A DNA stretch of 64,000 nt from Rickettsia endosymbiont of Lasioglossum villosulum (GCF_964026455.1 NZ_OZ032152.1:1448139-1512138), one strand, 5' to 3'; numbered from the stretch's first letter, positions 9,822 to 18,331 are shown. Translations and numbers: made by a program. The notes: generated by a model not told the origin, from the letters alone.

Positions 9822-10928
9822 ATGAAATATAAATGTGGTACTACATGTCCTCCTGTTAATGGTATTCCCTGTATTGTAATATGCCCTCCTTCTTCATATA
9901 GCTATGATTTCTCTCTTCCTAAGGATTTTAATATAAAAGCTCCAGCACCAAGCATTAGAAGTTCTAGTAATTGGGCAAGTGCAGGGCATACAACTAATAA
10001 TTCTAACTATACTCCTTCAATACCAGCCCCGTTTATATCAAGTTTACCTAAATACGCCGTGAGTACTAACGCTTCAGAAAATAACTCTCCAAAAAATACT
10101 AGGCTAACTTCAAAACCTCAGTTCCAATCTCTATTGGAAAAAATTAACAATCCTCAACATGGAAGATTAGTACCTGAAAAAGTAATAAATCTCAGTAATA
10201 ACAATTTGCAAAATGGTGATATACTTTTATTAGTTCAAAAGTTACAATATCAAGCGTTGAATTTAGATTTATTAGATTTTAGTAAAAATCAAATCAGTTT
10301 TACAGGGGTAGAAAATATATTATATTCTTTCCATTTTGATGCTCCTAATGGTAGATATATTGTAACTATGAATTTATCTAACAATATTATCGGTGATGAT
10401 GGTGCAGAGTACATAGCTACCTCCCTTAAATGGGGAAGATATCCTCATTTAAAAGCTCTCGATGTTTCTGGTAATCAGATTACTCCTGCCGGTCATGGAT
10501 ACATTGCTCAGGCTTTAAAGGCTGTGAATCAGACAATAGCAGTTACGCTTGTTAAGTCAAAAGAAGTCTCTAAGGCAATTTTAAAAGAAACTATGAAGGG
10601 TATGTTGTATATAGCTAAAAATAATGGAATTACTACGAATGAAATGCTCACCAATGATCAAACTGTAGAGTATTGTAAGAAAGGAGGCATTAATGTCTTG
10701 AAAAATATTATATGGGGTGGAATTACATGCAATACTAAATTAGGCAGAGCAGTAGATTTAGCTGAATTAGATATGGGTACCATAATGAAAGATGTTGTAG
10801 TACAAATAGCTAATCCTTTGAAAAAGCCTTATGCTTTTGTTTGTACGACAGAAGAAATAATTTTTAGTGTGAGAGATGAGGATTTTGCCAATTGTTTAAT
10901 TGGCGTTAATAATCTATTAGAGGAATAA
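9822..10928 (+). CDS. Leucine-rich-repeat (RanGAP-like) protein, possible effector
   Basis: A 368-residue protein without a classical signal peptide. The N-terminus is Cys/Pro-rich (CGTTCPPVNGIPCIVICPP). Residues about 120-245 contain LRRs of the ribonuclease-inhibitor/RanGAP type: INLSNNNLQNGD, LDFSKNQISFTGVENI, MNLSNNIIGDDGAEYI, LDVSGNQITPAGHGYI. The C-terminal ~125 residues match nothing I know. In obligate intracellular bacteria such eukaryote-like LRR proteins are often secreted effectors; that is inference here. Its stop overlaps the start of the first DUF805 gene, so the two are co-translated. Relics of its last codons recur before the next two DUF805 genes. Confidence 0.7.
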   Translation: MKYKCGTTCPPVNGIPCIVICPPSSYSYDFSLPKDFNIKAPAPSIRSSSNWASAGHTTNNSNYTPSIPAPFISSLPKYAVSTNASENNSPKNTRLTSKPQFQSLLEKINNPQHGRLVPEKVINLSNNNLQNGDILLLVQKLQYQALNLDLLDFSKNQISFTGVENILYSFHFDAPNGRYIVTMNLSNNIIGDDGAEYIATSLKWGRYPHLKALDVSGNQITPAGHGYIAQALKAVNQTIAVTLVKSKEVSKAILKETMKGMLYIAKNNGITTNEMLTNDQTVEYCKKGGINVLKNIIWGGITCNTKLGRAVDLAELDMGTIMKDVVVQIANPLKKPYAFVCTTEEIIFSVRDEDFANCLIGVNNLLEE

Positions 10929-11281
10929 TGATAAAAATTTTTATTAACAGTATAACTAAAAAAATATTTAATTTTAAAGGTAGATCTAATATAAAAGAAT
11001 ACTTTATTTTTATATTTTTTGAGATAATTATTGTTGGAGCTTTACTATTAGCTGAAAGAAAATATGGGAGAACAGATTTTCTAACTTTAATAGCTGGAAT
11101 AGTCCTAATTGTATACTTATTTGCAAATACATCTTTGACAGTACGAAGATTACATGATTGTAATTTATCAGGGTTTTGGTTTTTGCTGGGTATTATTTTT
11201 TCCCCTCTTATAGGGCTGTTGCTTTTATTTATTAAGGGTACATCTGGCTCAAATCGTTATGGTAAGCCTCCTATGGATTGA
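10928..11281 (+). CDS. DUF805 family membrane protein, copy 1
   Basis: A 117-residue inner-membrane protein. DUF805 hallmarks are the N-terminal FNFKGRSNIKEYF, the central TVRRLHDCNLSGFWFLL, and the C-terminal KGTSGSNRYGKPPMD. About three or four membrane segments are expected. The function of DUF805 is unknown; some members influence membrane or envelope physiology. The ATG overlaps the stop of the LRR gene (TAATG), which implies translational coupling. It is the most divergent of the three tandem copies at the N-terminus but shares the C-terminus with copy 2. Confidence 0.85.
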   Translation: MIKIFINSITKKIFNFKGRSNIKEYFIFIFFEIIIVGALLLAERKYGRTDFLTLIAGIVLIVYLFANTSLTVRRLHDCNLSGFWFLLGIIFSPLIGLLLLFIKGTSGSNRYGKPPMD

Positions 11282-11378
11282 AAAATTTGAGACAAAAAAA
11301 CAGGTAAGTTATGCTTTATGAGTAGAATAATGTCAGTTGTTTAGTTGGTGTTAATAACTTACTTAATGAGTAATATTA
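11282..11378 (+). repeat. Duplicated spacer with relic of LRR gene 3' end, copy 1
   Basis: This 97-bp spacer differs by one base from 11790-11886. Its last ~40 bases read, in frame, S-C-L-V-G-V-N-N-L-L-N-E-stop just before the next DUF805 start. That matches the LRR protein end N-C-L-I-G-V-N-N-L-L-E-E-stop. A stop (TAG) and divergence upstream show it is a decayed tail, not a gene. Confidence 0.8.
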
Positions 11379-11789
11379 ATGTTTCATTTATTTATTAGAT
11401 GTTTTACAAAAAAATACTTTCAATTTAAAGGCAGAGCTAGTAGAAAAGAATATTTATCTTTTTTAATTTTTAATCATTTGGTGGTACTCCTACTAAAGAT
11501 TTTAATTAAAATTACAGCCTTAAAAATTACAGCAATTTTTTTAGGTGCTTATTTATTAGCTTCTCTTTCCCCTTTCATATTAGTAGCAGTTAGAAGAATG
11601 CATGATATTAATTTAAGTGGTTGGTGGGGTTTACTATTAACTATAATCATTATTGTATTGAGACTGATACCTGATAAAAACAATATAGTTTCAATTTTAT
11701 CTATAATAGTACTTATTATAGTTATATTCATTATATGTAAAAAAGGTACTTCTGGCTCAAATCGTTATGGTAAGCCTCCTATGGATTGA
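11379..11789 (+). CDS. DUF805 family membrane protein, copy 2
   Basis: A 136-residue inner-membrane protein. It has the family motifs FQFKGRASRKEYL, VAVRRMHDINLSGWWGLL and the C-terminal KKGTSGSNRYGKPPMD. The first ~100 bp are nearly identical to copy 3 and the last ~45 bp to copy 1, while the hydrophobic middle differs. The pattern suggests recombination between conserved ends. A 97-bp spacer with an LRR-gene relic precedes it. Function unknown. Confidence 0.85.
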   Translation: MFHLFIRCFTKKYFQFKGRASRKEYLSFLIFNHLVVLLLKILIKITALKITAIFLGAYLLASLSPFILVAVRRMHDINLSGWWGLLLTIIIIVLRLIPDKNNIVSILSIIVLIIVIFIICKKGTSGSNRYGKPPMD

Positions 11790-11886
11790 AAAATTTGAGA
11801 CAAAAAAACAGGTAAGTTATGCTTTATGAGTAGAATAATGTCAGTTGTTTAGTTGGTGTTAATAATTTACTTAATGAGTAATATTA
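11790..11886 (+). repeat. Duplicated spacer with relic of LRR gene 3' end, copy 2
   Basis: Second copy of the spacer described at 11282-11378, offset by 508 bp and differing at one position (C to T within the VNNL segment). It keeps the stop codon TAA followed by ATATTA and then the DUF805 start. Confidence 0.8.
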
Positions 11887-12333
11887 ATGTTTCATTTATT
11901 TATTAGATGTTTTACAAAAAAATACTTTCAATTTAAAGGCAGAGCTAATAGGAGAGAATATTTATCTTTTTTAATTTTTGATTTTTCTATAGTGTTCTTA
12001 CTCATGATTTTAATTAAAATTACATTATCAAATATTTTTATTATAGTATTAACTATTTATGGCTTAGTATCTTTCTTTCCTAGCATATCAGTAATAGTTA
12101 GAAGGTTACATGATTTCAATATAAGTTGGTGGAGTTATTTTTTCTTTTATTGTGTCAGTATGATTATAATAATTTATCTTATGATACAAGATGGATCTAT
12201 CCGAAGAGGAGTGGAAATGTCAACAACAACATCTATTTTCTCTTGGTTAATATCGATATTTCAATGGTTAGTGTTATTATGTATTAAGGGTACTTCTGGT
12301 TCTAATCATTATGGTAAGCCTCCTATTAATTAA
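11887..12333 (+). CDS. DUF805 family membrane protein, copy 3
   Basis: A 148-residue inner-membrane protein. It starts with the same ~20 residues as copy 2 (FHLFIRCFTKKYFQFKGRA), keeps IVRRLHDFNIS, and ends CIKGTSGSNHYGKPPIN. It is longer than the other copies because of a polar insert between the last membrane segments (about residues 100-118). The YFFFYCVSMIIIIYLMIQD stretch shows the middle has diverged fully from copies 1 and 2. It is the last member of the tandem array; lipB follows 62 bp later. Confidence 0.83.
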   Translation: MFHLFIRCFTKKYFQFKGRANRREYLSFLIFDFSIVFLLMILIKITLSNIFIIVLTIYGLVSFFPSISVIVRRLHDFNISWWSYFFFYCVSMIIIIYLMIQDGSIRRGVEMSTTTSIFSWLISIFQWLVLLCIKGTSGSNHYGKPPIN

Positions 12334-12395
12334 ATAGTTCTGTACTTTAAATAGTTATTTGATTAATATTACCTGTTATTAAAGCTTTCTTAAAA

Positions 12396-13022
12396 ATGGA
12401 ATTCATTACTATACCAACTCCTATAGATTATCAAGATAGCTTAATGTTAATGGAAGATTATGTTAACAAAGTTATTGATGGTGAAGCACCGGAAGCAGTC
12501 TATCTAGTTGAGCATTTAGATGTATATACTGCCGGCACTAATTATAAGCAGGAAGAATTATTAAACCATAATAATATTCCTGTTATTTATATTGGTCGTG
12601 GCGGTAAGTTTACCTTTCACGGAGCTGGACAGCGTGTTATTTACCCTATCCTTAATTTAGCCTTACCGAATCGTACAAAAGACTTAAAGCTATATGTAAG
12701 AATGCTTGAAGAATGGATTATAAATAGTCTAGATATTTTTGGAATAAAAGCATATATTATAAAAAATAAAGTAGGTATTTGGGTAAAAACAAATGATGAT
12801 ATTCCATCAAAAATTGCTGCGATAGGAGTGAGAGTACGGAAATGGGTTACATATCATGGCATAGCCATAAATATTTCAACAGACTTAAGCAAGTTCAACG
12901 GAATTATTCCTTGTGGTCTTGAAAATTCTTTAGTAACATCTCTAAATCAACTAGGAGTTTATATTGAAATGACTGAATTTGATAAAATTCTTCAAGCTGA
13001 ATTTATTAAAATATTCAAATGA
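12396..13022 (+). CDS. lipB: Octanoyltransferase LipB
   Basis: A 208-residue cytosolic enzyme that transfers octanoyl from acyl carrier protein to lipoyl domains of 2-oxoacid dehydrogenases and GcvH, for lipoate biosynthesis. LipB motifs are [20 protein letters not shown] (substrate pocket, His), [19 protein letters not shown] with the catalytic Lys, and GIIPCGL with the conserved Cys. The length is usual. Its stop overlaps the start of the following DUF218 pseudogene (ATGA), so the two were once coupled. Confidence 0.95.
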   Translation: MEFITIPTPIDYQDSLMLMEDYVNKVIDGEAPEAVYLVEHLDVYTAGTNYKQEELLNHNNIPVIYIGRGGKFTFHGAGQRVIYPILNLALPNRTKDLKLYVRMLEEWIINSLDIFGIKAYIIKNKVGIWVKTNDDIPSKIAAIGVRVRKWVTYHGIAINISTDLSKFNGIIPCGLENSLVTSLNQLGVYIEMTEFDKILQAEFIKIFK

Positions 13023-13553
13023 TACGAAAAATTGCCCTTACAATTTTAACAATATTTGCTATTTGGGCTAGCGGTTTTGTTTATTATTTATATCTGGTAA
13101 ACTCTTATAAACCAAGTAGTAATACTGCTAATGCAATAATAGTATTCGCTGGCGGAGGACACAAAATTGAAACCGGAATTGCTTTACTAAAAGCTGGATA
13201 TGCACCTATATTATTTATTACCGTTTATTACCAGCATTGAAACTTCCGATCAGCTAAAAAATCTACTAAAAGAAAATAACGTTCTAGAACAGCAAGTGAT
13301 ACTTGCTCCAAATAAAATAATGTCGGAAGACGATTATATTAAGAAAGCCTCAGATTTTATTTTAAAGTATAATATTACTTCTGTGCGTTTAGTAGCTTAT
13401 AATTACGATATACCCTCTATAGTGAACAACCTTACAACAGCTATCTCATCTTCTAATAATAATATTTATATAGCTCCATATCCTGTTATTGCTAAACAAC
13501 AAAACTATATGACGTTAATTAAACACTACAATAATTATTTATTAAGTTTATAA
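13019..13553 (+). pseudogene. DUF218 (YdcF/SanA/ElyC-like) protein, frameshifted
   Basis: The 5' frame encodes a membrane anchor and the DUF218 start ANAIIVFAGGGHKIETGIAL, then stops after 73 codons. The remainder (SIETSDQLKNLLKEN to the end) continues in another frame. The break lies at a 10-bp tandem duplication (GTTTATTACC, about 13212-13231). Removing one copy restores GYAPILFITSIETSDQL in one frame, giving a protein of about 174 residues. DUF218 proteins are envelope-associated and some act in cell-wall metabolism. It overlaps the end of lipB. Confidence 0.8.
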
Positions 13554-13636
13554 ATCGCTTATCTACTCTTTATTAGATATATACTTATAATAGAAAATCT
13601 TATATAATGCTTTCCTATTAGTTACAAGATGGCATT

Positions 13637-13681
13637 ATGTCTGATAAAATAAAGCATGATAAGTTTTTCCAAAAGGCTTTA
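13637..13681 (+). pseudogene. N-terminal stub of an Rpn/YhgA-type PD-(D/E)XK nuclease (transposase_31)
   Basis: An ATG followed by SDKIKHDKFFQKAL matches the start of Rpn/YhgA-family putative transposase-nucleases, which are common and often broken in Rickettsia. After about 15 codons the frame runs into RPE-derived sequence, so only the stub survives. The assignment rests on this short motif. Confidence 0.5.
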
Positions 13682-13728
13682 TTCTTGCCTACTACTTTGG
13701 CATTGTTGCGTAGTTCGAAAAACGTGTT

Positions 13729-13806
13729 CGGTGTCATACCGTGGCGGCATTGTTGCATAGATCGGAAAACGCCCTCGGTGTCATGCCGTGGCTCGACCAC
13801 GGCGTC
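13729..13806. repeat. RPE-like half-elements
   Basis: Two consecutive GTCAT(A/G)CCGTGG starts, separated by CATTGTTGCATAGATCGGAAAACG, followed by GGCTCGACCACGGCGTCCAG. It abuts the 3' end of ybaB. Confidence 0.6.
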
Positions 13807-13818
13807 CAGTAGTTTAAA

Positions 13819-14142
13819 TTAAAAAGGCATTTTAAAACCTGGTGGCAAACTCATACCGCTTAAAGCACCTGACATAGAATTTTGTGAATCTGCATCACAT
13901 TTCTGTTTTGCATCATTAAAGGCGACTTTAATTAAATCTTCTAACATCTCTTTTTCTTCTGCTTTTAGCAGGGATGCATCTATTGAAACCTTTTCGACTT
14001 CACCTTTGCCGGTTGCTATGATCTCTACAAGCCCACCTCCTGCTTTACCAGTATATCTAGTATTTGCCATTTGCTCTTGTGCTTCTTGCATTTTTTTCTG
14101 CATTGTTTGAGCTTGTTTTAAAAATTGATTAAAGTTTACCAT
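13819..14142 (-). CDS. ybaB: YbaB/EbfC family nucleoid-associated protein
   Basis: A 107-residue DNA-binding protein of the YbaB/EbfC family, which acts as a dimer on the nucleoid. It is recognised by the N-terminal helix QFLKQAQTMQKKMQEAQ, the core GKAGGGLVEIIATGKGEVEKV and the C-terminal LPPGFKMPF. The length is typical. It lies 11 bp downstream of dnaX on the same strand, the widely conserved dnaX-ybaB(-recR) arrangement. recR is not present next to it here. Confidence 0.92.
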   Translation of the reverse strand: MVNFNQFLKQAQTMQKKMQEAQEQMANTRYTGKAGGGLVEIIATGKGEVEKVSIDASLLKAEEKEMLEDLIKVAFNDAKQKCDADSQNSMSGALSGMSLPPGFKMPF

Positions 14143-14153
14143 AATTTTATCCT

Positions 14154-15680
14154 TTAATTTTTAAGTAGAATATCCATAATTTTTGCATCAGGAAAGTGTT
14201 TTTTTATTAAACTAAAACCATCACCTGACTCAATTTTATCTGTTAATTGAATTTTTAGAGTCGTTTGTTGCTGCTCTTTCAATATTATAATTTCGATTTT
14301 TTCATTACTAAAAGCAAACAATAAATTTTCTATTTGTTTCTTTATTTTGCTTGTTATCTCAGAACTCACAATTTCTAATTTATTATCATAAAAATTTTTA
14401 AGCTCTATGCTATTTAATAAGAAATAATATATTTCTATTTCATTATTTTCATAAAGATACTTAAGAAAATCTACAATTTCAAATTTTTTTTTTATTTCTT
14501 CAGTAGATGGCTGTTTTAAATCTCTATTATCACTCGGTGAATCATCCAATGGTAACGAGGCTGAATATATTGATTTTATAATCAACATTTCAGTTTCAAT
14601 AAGTTGATTATAGGAAATTTTGATTTCCGCTACCCCTTTACTATATATTTGCCATAAAATTGATAAATGCGGGAAACTAATTTTACTCAAAATATTTTTA
14701 ATTCTATCATTAAATGACTCATATAACGGCATGCTATAGCTAGGCAACATTTTTACTTTACTAAGATAAGCTATAAATTCTGATACTGATTCTATAAATG
14801 TTTCAAGATTAACTGAAGAAGAATAAAGCTTATTTATTAGAGAAATACTATTTGCGATATCTCTATTAACTATATACTCACTAAATTCTAGTATAACATT
14901 ATTGTCGACAAGCCCAAGCATCTGATTAATCGCTTGTCTTGTAATCATACTATCAGATTTAGCGGATAAACTAGCTGCCTGATCTAGAATAGATACCGCA
15001 TCACGAGCAGAACCATCTGATTTATAAGCTATTACTCTTAAAGCTTCTATATCTGTTTTTAGACTTTCTTCTTTAACTATATACTCAAGTAGCTTAAAAA
15101 TTTCTTCAAAGCTAAGACGTTTTAAATCATATCTTTGGCATCTTGAAATAATCGTTGCTGGGATTTTCTGCACTTCGGTTGTTGCAAAAATAAATATCAC
15201 ATGTGGAGGCGGCTCCTCTAAAGTCTTAAGAAGTGCATTAAAAGCACCTTTAGAAAGCATATGCACTTCATCAATAATAAATATTTTATACTTTCCTTGC
15301 AGCGGCTTATACTCAGCTGACTCTATAATTCTGCGTATATCATCAACGCTAGTTTTACTTGCTGCATCGATTTCAATTATGTCAGAGTGGTTATGGTTGT
15401 TGAAACTAACGCAATTTACACATTGCTCACACGTCTTAATATCATTACCTTGAGTAATTAAAGCAGAGCAGTTTACCGCTTTAGCAATAATACGAGCGGA
15501 TGTAGTTTTACCGACTCCCCTAATACCTGTTAAAAGATACCCACCAGCTAGGCGATTATTCAGGATAGTATAACTTAAGACTTTTACAAGTACCTCTTGC
15601 CCATGCAGCTCAGCAAAGCTACTTGGACGATATTTCCTAGCAAAAGGGATATATTGATTATTTGAATTTATATCGGTCAC
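14154..15680 (-). CDS. dnaX: DNA polymerase III subunits gamma/tau
   Basis: A 508-residue clamp-loader ATPase. The N-terminal AAA+ domain shows the Walker A GIRGVGKTTSAR, zinc-module cysteines (CEQCVNC), Walker B IIDEVHMLSKGAFNALL, and the sensor ATTEVQKIPATIISRCQRYD. The C-terminal part is AT-rich and divergent, as expected for the polymerase-binding tau region. It assembles the sliding clamp at the fork. ybaB follows closely. No programmed-frameshift signal was searched in detail. Confidence 0.95.
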   Translation of the reverse strand: MTDINSNNQYIPFARKYRPSSFAELHGQEVLVKVLSYTILNNRLAGGYLLTGIRGVGKTTSARIIAKAVNCSALITQGNDIKTCEQCVNCVSFNNHNHSDIIEIDAASKTSVDDIRRIIESAEYKPLQGKYKIFIIDEVHMLSKGAFNALLKTLEEPPPHVIFIFATTEVQKIPATIISRCQRYDLKRLSFEEIFKLLEYIVKEESLKTDIEALRVIAYKSDGSARDAVSILDQAASLSAKSDSMITRQAINQMLGLVDNNVILEFSEYIVNRDIANSISLINKLYSSSVNLETFIESVSEFIAYLSKVKMLPSYSMPLYESFNDRIKNILSKISFPHLSILWQIYSKGVAEIKISYNQLIETEMLIIKSIYSASLPLDDSPSDNRDLKQPSTEEIKKKFEIVDFLKYLYENNEIEIYYFLLNSIELKNFYDNKLEIVSSEITSKIKKQIENLLFAFSNEKIEIIILKEQQQTTLKIQLTDKIESGDGFSLIKKHFPDAKIMDILLKN

Positions 15681-15701
15681 GATTTAAATTTTAGAAATTA
15701 T

Positions 15702-15805
15702 CGTCATTGCAAGCGACTGCAAGGAGCGTGGCAATCTCAGGAATTTTATACTCCTGCTTTACGAGATTGCTTCGTCAATTACTTCGTAATTTTCTCGCAA
15801 TGACG
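15702..15805. repeat. RPE-like palindromic element between SRP RNA and dnaX
   Basis: CGTCATTGCAAGCGACTGCA begins at 15702 and TTCTCGCAATGACG ends at 15805. The internal arms are GGCAATCTCAGG and GAGATTGCTTCGTC. It lies downstream of the SRP RNA gene on the minus strand and may help end its transcript. Confidence 0.75.
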
Positions 15806-15811
15806 GAAAAC

Positions 15812-15900
15812 TGTTACTAGTAGTGACCCAGCGAATCCTACTCTGGCTGCTTCCTCTCGGACCTGACCAACTAAATAAGCACGATGCCCACTACTAGCAT
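15812..15900 (-). ncRNA. ffs: Signal recognition particle RNA (4.5S, small type)
   Basis: The minus strand contains GGTCAGGTCCGAGAGGAAGC followed by AGCC. This is the universally conserved SRP helix 8 core: the GGTCAGG symmetric loop, a GNRA-type tetraloop (GAGA) and AAGCAGCC. Flanking arms CTAGTAGTG (5') and CACTACTAG (3') pair to close a single hairpin of about 90 nt, the size of bacterial 4.5S RNA. It binds Ffh; FtsY, the receptor, is at 37912-38823. Ends are estimated from the stem. It lies between the lolA-like gene and dnaX. Confidence 0.9.
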
Positions 15901-15916
15901 AATTAACATAACCTTT

Positions 15917-16567
15917 TTAGCTAGAAGAAACAACATATTTTTTTTCTATTTCTGATTTTGTTAACCTATTAGGTGGACCAAATATTTCAGGATTTTTTAA
16001 CTTAAATAAATCTTCATCAAATTTTTGTACTTTGACTATATTATCAAATTTAATGGTTACTACATTAGTATCCTCAAATATTTTAAGCAACTCAATTTGT
16101 TTATTAGCTTTATTTAAAGTAATTTCACTATGTCGTTCTGTTACTTTGTGATAAATATTAATCCTTGGGAACTCTTTTTCATTAACAAATGATTCAACTA
16201 CAAAATCTTTGTCGAAATTTTCATTATCCTCAAGTAAAAAATTAAATATATTTTCATCCCTAGCAATACGGCTTACTTGCTCCATATCATAATCATACAT
16301 TGATACAAAATTTTTAGTACCTACTATAATTATAGGGAAAGGAGGGTAATAATTACATCTGAAGTTATAAGGCTTACTGATCAATAATTTTCCTTGAGTT
16401 ATATTACCTTTAGAATCTTCTTGTGTAAAATCTACTGCAATCGATTTCATCGTACTCAAATATGTTTTTAGCTCTAAAATAGCCGCTTTATCATCTGATC
16501 CAAATGCCGCAATCGAATTTGTAAAAATATAAACGATAATTAAAAAAAATATCTTTTTCATTTTCAT
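15917..16567 (-). CDS. LolA-like outer-membrane lipoprotein carrier protein
   Basis: A 216-residue periplasmic protein. The N-terminal signal peptide MKMKKIFFLIIVYIFTNSIA is followed by the LolA pattern: LKTYLSTMKSIAVDFTQED, QGKLLISKPYNFRCNY, and FVSMYDYDMEQVSRI. LolA shuttles lipoproteins across the periplasm to the outer membrane. Similar folds exist in other envelope proteins, so orthology is likely but not certain. The start could be Met1 or Met3. It is divergent from pntAA across a 62-bp region. Confidence 0.82.
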   Translation of the reverse strand: MKMKKIFFLIIVYIFTNSIAAFGSDDKAAILELKTYLSTMKSIAVDFTQEDSKGNITQGKLLISKPYNFRCNYYPPFPIIIVGTKNFVSMYDYDMEQVSRIARDENIFNFLLEDNENFDKDFVVESFVNEKEFPRINIYHKVTERHSEITLNKANKQIELLKIFEDTNVVTIKFDNIVKVQKFDEDLFKLKNPEIFGPPNRLTKSEIEKKYVVSSS

Positions 16568-16629
16568 TGTTTTATATTGTAAATTATGTTTAAAATACCT
16601 TAGTTATATACTTAAAACAAATAGTATTT

Positions 16630-17751
16630 ATGAAAATTGTTGCCTTAAGAGAAAAAGTAAAGCACGAAACACGAGTTGCTATAACGCCTGAAGTAGCTAG
16701 CCTTTTGGTTAAAAAAGGCTTTGCCGTTACTGTCGAGAAAGATATAGGGGTTTATGCTGGCTTTCTTGATAAAGAATATATAGCAGTAGGTGCTAAAATA
16801 TCGGCTGTACCACTCGAAATTATTTCTGATGCTGATATTATATTAAAGGTTCAACCATCGCCTGTTAGCGATAAATATAGCGAGCTTGAATTTGCCAAAA
16901 AAGGGGCTGTTATTATCGGGCTTCTATCGCCTTATTTGAATCACGAATATATCAAAGCAGCAGCTAAAAAAAATCTTACTAGCTTTGCAATGGAATTAGT
17001 ACCAAGAATTACCAAAGCTCAAAATATGGATGCTCTATCTTCACAAAGTAACCTAGTAGGATATAGAGCGGTAATTGAAGCGAGCTATCATTATACCAAA
17101 GCTTTTCCAATGATGATGACAGCAGCAGGCACTGTTTCACCTTGTAAAACTCTAATACTTGGTATCGGTGTTGCAGGGCTACAAGCAATTGCAACAGCAA
17201 AAAGACTTGGTAGCGTCGTTGCAGGATACGATGTAAGATCTGCAACAAAGGAACAAGTAGAGAGTTTAGGGGCTAAATTTGTTTCGCCAAAACTGCAAGA
17301 GGATCTACAAGATAAATCAGGTTATGCTGGGGAAAGCTCTGAAAGCTATAAAGTCAAGCAAGAAGAGTTTTTAGCAAAAATCATTAAAAACTATGATATA
17401 GTTATTACTACTGCACAAATTCCTGGAAAAAAAGCACCTTTGCTTGTTACAGACAAAATGCTAAAATCAATGAAGCATGGATCGATTATTGTTGATATAG
17501 CAACCGCAACGGGTGGAAATGTTGAAGGCTCGGAACTCGATAAAATCATTACTAAACATGGCGTTACTATAATAGGCTTATCAAACCTTGCTGCTAAAAT
17601 TGCAACTGATAGCTCAAAATTATATTCTAAGAATTTATATAATTTTTTAAATTATGCACTCCAAGACGGCAAACTTAATATGGATGATGAGTTAGTGCAG
17701 TCTATGTTGGTTACTAAGGATGGCAAAATTGTGAACGAGAAGTTTGGGTAA
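16630..17751 (+). CDS. pntAA: NAD(P) transhydrogenase subunit alpha part 1
   Basis: A 373-residue NAD(H)-binding domain I of proton-translocating transhydrogenase, which uses the proton gradient to make NADPH from NADH. Seen are the family start MKIVALREKVKHETRVAITP, the RQD-loop region around QNMDALSSQSNLVGYRA, the Rossmann segment LGIGVAGLQAIATAKRLG, and DIATATGGNVEGS. The three-subunit form (PntAA, PntAB, PntB) is usual in alphaproteobacteria. Here pntAB follows after an RPE, but pntB is about 23 kb away on the other strand (41258-42655). Confidence 0.95.
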   Translation: MKIVALREKVKHETRVAITPEVASLLVKKGFAVTVEKDIGVYAGFLDKEYIAVGAKISAVPLEIISDADIILKVQPSPVSDKYSELEFAKKGAVIIGLLSPYLNHEYIKAAAKKNLTSFAMELVPRITKAQNMDALSSQSNLVGYRAVIEASYHYTKAFPMMMTAAGTVSPCKTLILGIGVAGLQAIATAKRLGSVVAGYDVRSATKEQVESLGAKFVSPKLQEDLQDKSGYAGESSESYKVKQEEFLAKIIKNYDIVITTAQIPGKKAPLLVTDKMLKSMKHGSIIVDIATATGGNVEGSELDKIITKHGVTIIGLSNLAAKIATDSSKLYSKNLYNFLNYALQDGKLNMDDELVQSMLVTKDGKIVNEKFG

Positions 17752-17763
17752 ATAGGCTTTATC

Positions 17764-17884
17764 TGTGTCATCCCGTGGCTTGACCACGGGATCCAGCATA
17801 AAGCGAGATAAATCGAGCTTTTTTTATTTGTATTTTTTATTATTTTACTGGACCACGTGGGCAATGCCTCCACGGGATGACACA
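17764..17884. repeat. RPE-like element between pntAA and pntAB
   Basis: Arms TGTGTCATCCCGTGG (17764-17778) and CCACGGGATGACACA (17870-17884) are perfect 15-bp inverted repeats. The element separates the two transhydrogenase genes and is open in the pntAB frame, adding a spurious 55-codon upstream extension. Confidence 0.85.
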
Positions 17885-17929
17885 GTAAGCTTAACTCACG
17901 ACGTTAAACAACATTTTAAGAGAAAAAAT

Positions 17930-18331
17930 ATGAATCAATTACCAATAATAGCTAAGCAAGCTAGTGAAATTGCCCAAAATACCCAAGAACTATCAGATAA
18001 ATTAAAAGATTTAGTGATAGATGGCAGCTTGCAAGTTGCAGCTTCTACTATTGATCCTTTAGTGTTTGCTGTAACAGTTTTTGTACTAGCTTCTTTTGTA
18101 GGCTATTATGTAGTATGGAAAGTAACTCCAGCATTACACACTCCACTTATGTCAATCACTAACGCTATTTCAGGTATTATAGTGTTAAGTTCTATGATAG
18201 CAGCAAGTAGTAGTGCTTTTGGTTTTTCTGGCTTGCTAGGGATTTTTGCAACGCTGCTTGCATCTATCAATATCTTTGGCGGATTCATAGTCACAAAAAG
18301 AATGCTAGAGATGTTTAAAAAGAAATCTTAA
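17930..18331 (+). CDS. pntAB: NAD(P) transhydrogenase subunit alpha part 2
   Basis: A 133-residue membrane subunit with three or four membrane segments: [32 protein letters not shown] and [20 protein letters not shown]. It is the small domain II part of the proton channel of transhydrogenase. The start ATG 17930 ([13 protein letters not shown]) is preferred over the in-frame upstream ATG at 17765, because the extra codons are RPE sequence. An AAGAG motif lies about six bases upstream. It follows pntAA in the same direction. Confidence 0.92.
   Translation: MNQLPIIAKQASEIAQNTQELSDKLKDLVIDGSLQVAASTIDPLVFAVTVFVLASFVGYYVVWKVTPALHTPLMSITNAISGIIVLSSMIAASSSAFGFSGLLGIFATLLASINIFGGFIVTKRMLEMFKKKS

Noticed and set aside
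9822..12333. Reading the DUF805 array as a prophage or secretion-system module
   Set aside because: No phage, integrase or secretion gene is adjacent; the array is explained by tandem duplication of an LRR-DUF805 unit.
13618..13822. Pair of opposite 60-residue ORFs
   Set aside because: Product of RPE half-elements; only the first 15 codons of the plus-strand frame have a recognisable origin.
17765..17929. N-terminal extension of PntAB
   Set aside because: The extra 55 codons are an RPE; PntAB homologues begin at the ATG at 17930 with an AAGAG motif before it.
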